Source of the DNA: Bretschneidera sinensis
Lineage: Eukaryota; Streptophyta; Magnoliopsida; Brassicales; Akaniaceae
NCBI GenBank assembly: GCA_023935145.1
Contig: CM043699.1
Span: 63,344,138 to 63,408,137, forward strand
Length of the DNA: 64,000 nucleotides
Direction of reading: 5' to 3'
A program made the translations under genes and the position numbers. Below the pieces are notes generated by a model. The model did no database searches and was not told the DNA's origin. It worked only from the letters and a program-made list of their open reading frames with translations. Each line of letters opens with the position of its first letter. Position 1 is the first letter of the stretch. This document shows, one piece after another, positions 33,545 to 43,045 of the stretch.

Positions 33545-34781
33545 TGGTTATGCTCAAACTAATACGTGGTTATTGTGTATAGTTGAGGTGTCAATCACAC
33601 AAGGAAAATCGAACTACAAGAGAAGGTGTAAACCTTAACACGAACGATATAAGTTAAATGAGAGAATCTGAGTTTTGATAATGAAGTAATGTAAGAAAAT
33701 TGTGTAAATATAATGAAGAATATAATGGAGAAATAACAAGGTTCTGGGAATCCTCCCTAGGTTCGTTGCCTTATTCCAATCTCGATTCAATTGTTTTTAT
33801 CTCTATTGCTAGTTTCACATCCCAAACAGGCGATCAGTAAATATTCAATCAAAGCACATGAAAACCCTAATGTAATTGCTATGAAGTACTCTTTACTTTT
33901 GATTCAAGCACACATGACCTATCTTATAGATTTATCAAGAAACAACAATATATTTCAATAACAATATTGCAGTAATGGACAAACCTAAAAGATAAATCTA
34001 CCAGAATCAATCACATCCAATCAACTTGACATAAAAAGAGCTTAACTAGACTTATATGGAGGAGAAGGATGCAATCACCGGATTAAAAGTAAATCTTCTT
34101 ACTAAATCAAAGAGTAAATCATAACAATGTTTAACAATAAATCTGAACTACAACTAAATCAAGAATAGAAATAAGAACAACTACACCTAGGGATTCATCC
34201 ATTTGCCTTCCTTGGAGATTAGTTAGCCATGGGGTTCATGTTTCAACACTGTAATGGAGAAGAATGTGGCAGATTTCTTGAGTTTTCCCGGCTCTCCCCT
34301 CTCATTAAACCCTAAGTGTTTTATTTATAATCCAAAAGGTTCAAAGGTATTTTCAGGTCTAAACTATCATTAAAACCCTAATTAGGAAACAGAGCATCGC
34401 GCTTGCGTCATAGCTCAGCCTTTCTACGCCATGGCGCCACCTTGAATGAGGCTTTGTGGAGACTCTGGAGGCCATGGCTCAGACTGGTCCAGGCCGCGGC
34501 ACACATTACTATGCCGCGGCGCACACTGTCTAGGCCACGGCGTAAGGTGGTGGGCTCAAACTTCTGAATGCTTCTGGAGAATGCGAATCATCATGCTTTA
34601 AGTAACGATAGCTTTTCCATCTCTTTTGAACCCAAAACACCTGAAAGAGTACCAAAATAAGTCAATGATCCAAGAATGACACTTTAGAATTATTAAGGTA
34701 TAAATGTGTAATTCAACCCTAGATCATCCCTAAAATGTTAACAAATAAGTACTATTAAGATGCATTTTCTGATTCTCATCA
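33545..34781 (-). mobile_element. Solo LTR, Athila-like, in the integrase of E
   Basis: 1237 bp flanked by GGGCT on both sides (33540-33544, 34782-34786). On the minus strand it starts TGATGAGAATC and ends ATAACCA. Its start and 3' half match element F LTRs. The middle differs: instead of the CTCGAG palindromes it has a GC-rich block (34395-34550) with GCCGCGGC and CCATGGCG motifs. No internal region, so it arose by LTR-LTR recombination. Removing it restores the integrase reading. Confidence 0.9.
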
Positions 34782-35250
34782 GGGCTCAACCTTTGTCCAC
34801 TTAGTGAAATAATTGATAGCTACTATCAGATGCTTCTTCTACTCCACAACTTCCTGGAACGGCATCAATATGTCAATTCCCCATATGACTAAAGGAAACA
34901 GACTAAAAATATATGTTAAAGTGTTAACGGGCTATCGGGACAATGAGGTATGTTGTTGATATGTCTTGCACCTTTTAACCATGTCGGTGGTGTTTTGTAG
35001 TATCATTGACAATAATAGTCGTACTGAAGTTTTTTGTAAGTTAAAGTTTACCCTCCAAGGTGATTACCGCATGCCCTTATGAACCTCCCAAAAGGCATAG
35101 TCTACATCGATTGGCTTGGGGTACTTCAGATAAAGAGCAGGGAGGCCTTTCTTATACAATTGCTCTTCAATTACTATATACTGTGAAGCATAGGAAATGC
35201 ATTTTTTAACTTCGTTCTTTTGACTAGGGAGAGTGTCGTCTTTCAAGTAT
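34782..35250 (-). pseudogene. Integrase N-terminal half of element E
   Basis: Minus-strand frames give SQYIVIEEQLYKKGLPALYL (35064-35246), the zinc-binding domain region with AFWEVHKGM. After a gap they give WGIDILMPFQEVVE and HLIVAINYFTKWTKVEP (34787-34890), the start of the catalytic core with its first aspartate. Confidence 0.8.
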
Positions 35251-35456
35251 TAGAAGATCGAATCCATCCATGTTTGTTCCTCAGCCACCAATATGACCAG
35301 ACTTTTGTCAATGCTAGGGGTGATAAGAGTTTCAAGGTAGACAACTTGCGTAAAGTGGGACTGTTTGGAATAAGCAAGTCGAGCTAATGTGTCTCTTTTT
35401 GAGTTTTATGCCCAGGACACTTATGTTATCTAGAACTTTTTAAAGGTAACGGCTAG

Positions 35457-35690
35457 TTAACGATCTTTCTCAAGATATTTGATGATCTTTACCCCTCTGG
35501 CCTCGTATTCATTGGTCATCTGGTTGACCAATAGTTGGGAGTCATTGTACACTTTTAAAGTTTGTGCAGCTAAAGCTTTGGCAAGTTTCATCCCCGTAAG
35601 TAAGGCTTCGTACTCAACCTCGTTATTGGAGGCTTTGAACTCAAATCTAAGAGTATATTCCACTTTAAAACCTTTGGGACTGTTGAAGAC
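35457..35690 (-). pseudogene. Second (archaeal-type) RNase H of element E
   Basis: Minus-strand EYTLRFEFKASNNEVEYEAL, LTGMKLAKALAA and KVYNDSQLLVNQM. These match the additional RNase H (aRNH) that marks Tat-lineage elements (Ogre, Retand); the glutamate and the N-D-S aspartate region are visible. It lies between the classical RNase H and the integrase, its expected place. Confidence 0.8.
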
Positions 35691-35699
35691 CCGTTAACG

Positions 35700-36300
35700 T
35701 ACAACATCCAACTTGGTGTTTGTTCACCTTTTTCGAACTCTTGCCTCTCGACGGGCACTTCAAGGAACGTGGCTCCACTATGAAATCGGCCAAAGCTTAG
35801 GCTTTAATGATTGTCCGAGGCTTATAGCAAATATCAAACTCTCCCAGCTCTATAGACAATTTTACCAACCTTCCCAAAATGTTCGGTTTATGGAGCACTT
35901 GCTTTAAGGGCTGGTTGGACAATATAGTGATGCTATAGGCTGGAAAGTAAATCCTCAACTTCTGAGCTATGATCAGAAATGTGTACACTAGTTTTTCAAT
36001 GGGGAGATATTGTGCCTTGGCATCATGAAGGACTCAACTAACATAATAGATTGGTTTATGAACCCCATTTTCCTCTTGAATCAAAACAAAGGCCATTGCA
36101 TCTTAACCTGCTGCGATGTAAAGAAAAAGTTATCCCTCGATGACTGGTTTAGTTAGGAGTGGTAGTGAGCCCAAGTACTCCTTGAGTTCCTCGAAGGCCT
36201 TTCAACAGTCTTCGATCCATAAGAAATTTTTTGTTTTTCTTATTGCTTTGAAGAAGGGAAAACTTCTCTCAACCGATGTTTACATAAAACAACTGAGCGA
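35700..36300 (-). pseudogene. Classical RNase H of element E
   Basis: Minus-strand KLRIYFPAYSITILSNQPLK, QVLHKPNILGRLVKLSIELG and EFDICYKPRTIIKA (35797-35988) form the RNase H C-terminal half. The N-terminal half (about 36000-36300) is split among frames. Confidence 0.75.
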
Positions 36301-37209
36301 AGCAATGAATCCGGTCAATAGTTTGACTTCTCTGAAATTACAGGGAAGGCTCATATCTAAGATCACCTTGATCTTCTCGAGTTTGGCTTTTATTCCCCTC
36401 TGAGTTACATAGAGCCAAGGAATTTTCCATAGGTGACCCCAAAGGCACACTTCCCAATGTTTAGTTTCATCTGGTGATGTTGAAGTACCCTGAATGCTTT
36501 TTCTTAGTCAGACTAATGGTCTTCAGCTATGATGCTTTTTATCATCATGTCATTGACATAGACCTCCATATTTCTATGGATCTGGTCTTTGAAAAGCTTG
36601 TTGACCAGCCTCTGATAGCTCATCCCTATGTTTTTATGTCCAAAGGGTATGACTTTATAGCAGTATAATCCACGATCGATTACAAAGAGAGTCTTTGACT
36701 GGTTTGGCTCATATATGAATATCTTATTATATATCGAATAGACGTGCATCAACTAGCTAGTCTATTCGAGGTAGAGGGAAGTTATCTTTCAGACTAGCTT
36801 TGTTGAGGTCAGTGAAGTCTACGCACATCCTCCACTTTCTATTTGCCTTCCCTACCATTATCACATTGGCAACCCATTCTGGGTAGTAGGCCTCCCAGAT
36901 GAAATCGATTACGAGGAGTTTGTCTACTTTCTCTTCTATAGCTTTTTGCAATTCTAGAGAAAAAGATCTCTTCTTATGGATAACAAGCTTGTGGCTCGGG
37001 TCTAGATTTAGCCGATGGAAAATGACTTGGGTTTCAACCATGGGTATGTCGGAGGCCGACCATGCAAACAGATCTTGGTTCCTTCGAAGGAAAGAGACTA
37101 GGGATTCCTTAAGATCTTTGGATAATTCGGACCTAATTTGAATAGTCTTCAAATTCTCCTTTCCATCCAAGCAGATAACTACCAGTTCCTCCACAAGTTG
37201 GCCCTGCAT
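36301..37209 (-). pseudogene. Reverse transcriptase of element E
   Basis: 36757-37209 on the minus strand: SFLRRNQDLFAWSASDIPMV, HRLNLDPSHKLV, KVDKLLVIDFIWEAYYPEWV, ANVIMVGKANRKWRMCVDFT, DLNKASLKDNFPLPRID. 36513-36752 continues with GLYCYKVIPFGHKNIGMSYQ and the catalytic motif region MEVYVNDMMIKS, where the first catalytic aspartate is asparagine. A frame change lies near 36753. Tat/Retand lineage by similarity. Confidence 0.88.
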
Positions 37210-37369
37210 AGTTTTAAGTTCATCTCACAAATCTTCGATCTCCAAAGGTAGGGCTTTGGCCTTTTTATGTCCTTTGATAGAACCGAGATAGCAAAATCAA
37301 AAAGCTTATGTATTTCTTCAGACTTAGCCCATGCCCTACTACGTGGGGAATTTCATTCAAAATTGACCT

Positions 37370-37640
37370 TCAGAGAATCACATTGTACGAGGATAGATGC
37401 TTGACCACCAAGAATGTGGTCATCAGAGTAGTCAGTTGTGAGGTTGTTCTCGTAGTGACAGGAAGGACTATGCTACCTTCAGCAAATACTAGTATCTCTA
37501 AGAAGCCGTATAGTGGAGAGGACACTTGTTTAAGCTGATCATCCTTCAACTTCATCTTCTTGAAAGTATCATAATAAAGGATATCTGTCGAACTTCCATT
37601 TTCCACTAAGATCCATTCAAAGTTTTAGTTTGCTATGAGG
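37370..37640 (-). pseudogene. Aspartic protease remnant of element E
   Basis: Minus-strand ENGSSTDILYYDTFKKMKL, PLYGFLEILVFAEGSIVLPV and TTSQLTTLMTTFLVVKHLSS. The normal active-site aspartate position before N-G-S-S is glutamate here (or the residue before it is affected), so activity is unlikely. Between gag and RT as expected. Confidence 0.75.
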
Positions 37641-38079
37641 AGCGTGACGACCACAACATCATCATAAAAGATCTGTAGCCCTTCCAAATCATCATCTATA
37701 AAGGAGATCAACTGATCTATCTTGATCCGTTTATATGGTCCACTGACTGGCGCCACTGATCAGGCATAAGCTTTTTTTGCTTGTGACGACTGTTCCCCTA
37801 ATGTAGGTCCTCTGTCAATCATTTTGATAATCCTTGTCACTTTGGTGTGTGCCCTCAATTATTTTAGGGATGTCTATTGTCTCGACCATTTCTTCTCGGA
37901 CTCAGCTTAGGGCTTCACTTAGAACTACACCTAGGACTTTGGTGATCACCCCGCTCATAACCCGACCATTTAGCAACCTGCCAGTATGGATGCCTAGGGA
38001 TTCATTGGGGGTGATCCTCATTGCCTCGGAATGGACGAGGTCCAGTATACTCCTTTAGATACCCTCTGCAAATAGGGAC

Positions 38080-39202
38080 TCAATTTGCTTTTTGAGGGCA
38101 TGACACTCCTCAGTATCATGCCCGTAGTCCTTGTGGAAGCGACACCACTTAGTCTGATCCTTGTCTCACTAGTGTAGAATGGCTTCTGAGGTCAGCGGAG
38201 CATGTCTCAGTCTTGAACATTCATTAGTATGTTGGTCCTGGATGTATTGAGCATAATGAACTTCTCGAACAGACAAGTTGTCTTTTGGTTGCCCTCTTGG
38301 CAGGATTTCTTCGATGAACCACTCTTCAGCTCAGTAACTTCCCTTTTTTTTTCTTCTATTTTTGCTTCCTTTTTTTCTTTATTTTCATAATGTCTGATAA
38401 TCCTCAACGATCATGAACTCTTTGACTCAAGCAAGGATATCATTCATATCTTTAGGGGGTGCTTGGTGAGTTTGGAGTTGAAAAACCTTGATCTGAGCCT
38501 GTTTTTGAAAGTTAAGTTTTGTACCGTAGGGTCGAGGTCTGGAATCTCCCATATGATGGCATTGAACAGCAAGATATATTCTCGGAGCTTCTCTCCCTTC
38601 GTTGGATGATATTGAAGAGACTTTTCGAGTCTTTTCGAGGTCCCTTGCTATTGAAAAAGTATGATGCGAAGGCACAACTTAGCTACTTGAAGGAACTAAT
38701 ACTGGCAAACTTAAGGTGTGAATACCAGGTGTTGGCTGCCTTTTCGAGAGTCAGAGAGAAGGCTCGACACATCACACGGGGTGGTAGTGCAAAATCATGG
38801 TTGTATTGTAGAGATAGGGATGGTCTATGGGGTCTGCAGAGCCATCGTAGGCCTTTATGATGGGCATTCAAAAATTGTGTGGGAGAGGAGTATTGAGGAT
38901 GTCCTGTGTGAAGGAATGAGCTTGGGAGTTGAGCTGATCCAAGTCAATGGCCTTTTTTCCCTTAAAAGCCTCTCCTACTCTCATGTCCATTTTTTTTTCA
39001 GTTTTTTGTCCAGGTCAGTGTAGTTCTTGGAGGTGGAGAAACCTTGGGACTTCGACTTAGGGTGGGGAGAGGACCTGGTGGTGGAGCGGCTATGAGCCGA
39101 TTTATTGAGATTCAAGTGCCTTGTTGACTGAGGACTTTGCTGTGGTGGAGGTGGAGGTGAAGGAGTATGAATTTCCTCCTCGAGTCTGGCAGCCATATTC
39201 AT
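38080..39202 (-). pseudogene. gag of element E
   Basis: Minus-strand pieces: a proline/serine-rich N-terminus (38981-39202), AYDGSADPIDH (about 38850), VMCRAFSLTLEKAANTWYSH and LKFASISSFK (38683-38760), QTHQAPPKDMNDILA (about 38430-38475), and a CRFHKDYGHDTEEC zinc-type motif near 38110-38160. The order matches gag of Retand/Tat elements. Many frame changes; no continuous ORF. Confidence 0.8.
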
Positions 39203-39524
39203 TACTAGCTGAGTAAGCTGCAGGAATTTCTCTTAGGTAATTGGTGCAATCGACTTTGGTTCGGTGGGTAACTTAGGACTCTCCTGGACTTGGGGGTCCA
39301 TTGGGTTGGACTGAGAGGACTATTCATGCTCGGTTCGTGTATCAGACAATTCACTAGGGTTCTGATCGGAAGTGACATGTTCTGAATGACAGGGAATCGT
39401 GGGACAGGCTGTTGGTTGTGAGTAGAAGCCCAAGTGGCTACTGAACTGGAACTGACAGTATTCTTGGTGGGATTCTTGGCGTCATCGTGACATATGAGTT
39501 CTTTTTACTTTAAAAAATAAGAAG

Positions 39525-39545
39525 TTCCCATAGATGGCGCTAATA
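39525..39545 (-). other. Primer binding site of element E
   Basis: On the minus strand TAGCGCCATCTATGGGAAC directly follows the LTR end. It resembles the TGGCGCCGTCTGTGGGAA site common in Tat-lineage elements. Confidence 0.65.
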
Positions 39546-40110
39546 TGTTGATGCTGAAAATATGTTAAGTGAATGAAAAGTCAAAATATGGTACCTGCGC
39601 ACACGGAACAAGAGAACCTAAAAGTCACTAGAGGACCGAAGAGGTTGTGCCTTTGGTGGGACTCTCTGATGCCTAAGTTAGTATAAGCCTTTTGAGTGAG
39701 AGGAAAATTGGAGGAATTAGAGAGTTGTGTGTAAAGTCGAATGTACCTTTTGCTAGTAAGAGCTCCTTATATAGCTTTTGAGTAGAGTATGATTAGGAGA
39801 GTGATTGATCATTAAGTATCATGATAAGATCGAGATTCTCATAGGTTAGGATATTCTAATAAGATTGGATTATCCATAAGTTGGATTGTTTAAATGATAT
39901 TTTATCTATAAATTGGAGTGTCATGGTAGTGTCAGGACTTTAGTGTGAATTTACCATTATTTCTTTTGTCATATGTGACTATTTGATTAGTTGATCTGTC
40001 TGGGTCGTGAAATTACTTTTTTTCCCTTAAAGGTTGTCGTGTGTCACTATTTCATTGGATGGGGAATTTTCCTCTACTTCAATAACTTTTTATGCCTTGT
40101 TTTAAGGCAA
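39546..40110 (-). mobile_element. 5' LTR of element E (outer border uncertain)
   Basis: The inner border is set by the PBS: the minus-strand LTR ends ATCAACA at 39546. A minus-strand TATA box TATATAAGG (39765-39773) supports an LTR promoter. The outer border cannot be placed because no second copy exists in the window; 40110 is an estimate from the change to AT-rich DNA. Confidence 0.55.
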
Positions 40111-41351
40111 GATACCCAAGAAAAGCTCCTAAATTTACTTTTGGTGATGTTTAAATTACACATGACAATTTGCTTATATGAGTACAAGTCAACCTATTGG
40201 AAAACGAAATCAGCTTAAGAAAATACAACCTTATACTAACAAGAAATAGATGCGGATCACATTTAAATCGGGTAATTTGTTTTTCATGAAAAATTTGGGG
40301 AGTTCTATCCACTCAATCTTAATATATATAGTAATAAAAATTAAATCCAATCTTTTCCGATATTTTTTTTTTATAGAAATGAAAAAAAAAAAAAAAAAGC
40401 TATAGATGATGATGATTCTGCTGAGCGGAACAATTTTGAGCTGCTTTTTGGATTAAGAAAAACTGTTAAAAAAATTGATTTAAACCTAAAATCAAAAGTT
40501 ACAAAATGTAATGTTTTATCCAAAAGCAAATTTAACCAAAATTTTAGATTCCTAAATTGATCTTTGATGTCATGAACTTACATCTTACCACTATAACAAT
40601 CATTATTAAATTATTAATATTTTTTAGGATAAAATTATTATTATTATTTATTTTTAATATTATTATTATCATTGTTCTTCTTTTTATTATTATAATTTAA
40701 ATTGATCTTGGATGGTAAGGGAACTTACATCTTTACCACTATAACAACTGTTATTATTAAATTATTGAGACTATTATTACTATTGATTATTAATTTTTTT
40801 TCATTATCGTTTTTAGTATTATTATTGTTTTATTTAGATTAAAATAAATAATTTTTAATTGTATACTTACTAGAGTTAATTTGATGAAAAACCCATTTAT
40901 ACATCCAAATATTTAATTGAAATTGATATATATTTTTTAAATAACTTACGTTTAAAAATATTTTTAAAACTTAATAACCAAACGCATAATTTTTTGTAAT
41001 TTAGTTTGACAATACTTTTAATACAATTTTTTTAAAAAAATATTAATTTTTTTTAACCGGACATCACTTTTACCCACAATACCACAACATTAAATAATTT
41101 TTAATTGTACATTTACTATAGTTAATTTGATGAAAAGCCATTTATGCATCCAAATAGTCAATTGAAATTGTCATATTTTTTAAATAACTTACGTTATTTT
41201 TTAAAACTTAATAACCAAATGCATAATTATTTGTAATTTAGTTTGACAATACTTTTAATACAACTTAAAAAAATCATTAAAATTTTTGAACCGGACATCA
41301 CTTTTACCCACAAGACCACAACATTACTTTTGATATAGCAGACGTAAAAAC
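40111..41351. other. AT-rich intergenic region with tandem duplications
   Basis: No gene seen. Contains A/T runs, a degenerate pair of ACTTACATCTTTACCACTAT segments (about 40578 and 40719) and the 246-bp duplication at 40845-41330. Confidence 0.7.
40845..41330. repeat. 246-bp tandem duplication
   Basis: TAAATAATTTTTAATTGTA starts at 40845 and again at 41091. Both copies hold GTTAATTTGATGAAAA, TAATTTAGTTTGACAATACT and ACCGGACATCACTTTTACCC. Differences are scattered substitutions and small indels in A/T runs. Confidence 0.85.
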
Positions 41352-41736
41352 TAGAGCTAATGTTATTTTTGCTCCTTGGGTTTTATCATTGGTAATAAAT
41401 TGTCTTCCGAATTTTAAAATAAAACAATTTTCTCCCTTAACTTTACAATTGTAACAAATTATTCCATTCATCTAATTAAGCAATTAAATTTAACCTATTT
41501 TCTCACGTGTGGACTCGGGTGACGAAAATATGTGGCTATATGAGGCTAATATGATGAAATCGCCCATGTATTTTTCTCATACGTATGAAAAATTCATAAA
41601 ATTGAACTAAAGAATTGGACGAATGAGACAATTTGCTATTACTCCAAAATTAAAAAAGAAATAGTTTGATTTTAAAGAGCGATGATAATTTGTTAGCAGT
41701 GATAAAACTCATAAAGCAAAATTAATATTAACCCTA
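41352..41736. mobile_element. MITE-like element with long inverted repeats
   Basis: The first and last roughly 110 bp are inverted copies: TAGAGCTAATGTTATTTTTG at the left pairs with the complement of CAAAATTAATATTAACCCTA at the right, and matching continues through GTTTTATCA and AAATTGTC. It is 385 bp with no coding capacity, so a foldback or miniature element. Target duplication is unclear (AAAAC versus AAAAG). Confidence 0.7.
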
Positions 41737-41816
41737 AAAAGTAAGTTAAACGGTTATTGACATACTGTTCAACACTTTTAATACATTTTTCTCATATTTC
41801 ATTATTAATATGGGGG

Positions 41817-42990
41817 TGTTGACCCTCACTCGTATTTTAATGATGATAAAACACAACTGTTATTATACTAACTAAGTGTAGTAAACAACAAAAGCGTTCA
41901 ACCAAGGATCAAAGTTCAAGAACTCAAGCTGAATCAAAGTATCAAGTGAAGACTGAAGAACTAGTATAGGTTTAAGGTTTTAGAACCAATGTAAGTCTCA
42001 CTTATACACTATAATAGCTTGTTCAATGGCTCGAACAAAAAAGGTTTTCTAAACCGAACGTTTTAAAACAAACATTTTAAATTAAAACAGAAAAACTGGG
42101 TTGGAAGACAACCCAGTCGATTGGGTACATATACCAGTCGACTGGTATATGAGACAATAGGTATCCAGTCGACTGGGTCATTCATACCAATCGACTGGTA
42201 AAACGGACAGTAAGTCCCCAGTCGACTGGATGAAATATACTAGTCAACTGGATACCCAGAAGGTCTGAAAACATGATTTTTTTCAAGTGAACCCAGTCGA
42301 TTGGTATCACGACCCAGTCGACTGGTAGTTCGAAAATATGACCATTGGACTCCAAATCTGAATGTTTTAAAGCAAATCTTTTTCAAATTAAAGTCCTAAC
42401 GGCCATATTATTTGATTGCTATATAAACCCATTCAATTGAGCATTCAATAACAAGCTGCATACATTCAAAAAGAGTTGATCTCACACAATCAAGTTTTTA
42501 TACTCTTGAAACACAAAAAACTTTGAAATATTCTTATTGAGCCATTCTTCAAGCTTTACTTTGAAAGAGAGACATTATTCAGTTGTATAAGCTTCCATTA
42601 GTTGTTTCTCTACTATTTACTTTACATCATCTTTGTAAAGGGATTACTTCCGAAAGGAAGGGGATTACTTCCGAGAGGAAGGGGATAGCTTCCGAGAAGA
42701 AGGGATTGTAAGGTTTGTACAACACCGGGAAAGTTGTACGACTAAGTTACTTAGTGGATTACTTCAAGGAGTTCCTTGAAGAGAGTTGACGTAGGGTCGG
42801 AATGAATCTGATATTGCCAAACCACTATAATCTGAGTTTGCATCCTCTTCTCTCTAAACTCTTTATTTACAGCACATTACTTGTTTTAATTGTTTGCTGC
42901 TTATTCATTTTTATAAACTTGCATTAATTCTGCAAAAAGTTTTAAAAACCCAATTCACCCCCCCCTCTTGGGTTGAAACCTCGATCTACA
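41817..42990 (+). mobile_element. 5' LTR of Ty1/copia SIRE-like element G
   Basis: 1174 bp, TGTTGACCCTC...TCGATCTACA, preceded by target site GGGGG (41812-41816; second copy 41941 plus 10 kb, at 51941-51945). TATA box TATATAAA at 42420-42427. Upstream, from 42114 to 42325, are repeated CCAGTCGACTGG palindromes. Three GGATTACTTCCGA-type repeats lie at about 42648-42700. Highly similar to 50788-51940. Confidence 0.95.
42114..42325. repeat. CCAGTCGACTGG palindrome cluster in the 5' LTR
   Basis: The perfect 12-bp palindrome occurs at 42134-42145, 42165-42176, about 42219-42230 and about 42312-42323. Variants one or two transitions away lie between. Units often appear as pairs about 30 bp apart, in the U3 region 100-300 bp before the TATA box. 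Confidence 0.9.
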
Positions 42991-42991
42991 A

Positions 42992-43003
42992 TTGGTATCA
43001 GAG
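42992..43003 (+). other. Primer binding site of element G (tRNA-Met)
   Basis: TTGGTATCAGAG, the standard initiator-tRNA site, one base after the LTR end. Confidence 0.9.
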
Positions 43004-43045
43004 TCTTGTTCACATTTTTAGGCTTAAAATCCTTGAGTTGATCCA

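Noticed and set aside
38519..39023. Plus-strand ORFs opposite E gag
   Set aside because: Shadows of the minus-strand gag reading, which has recognisable motifs.
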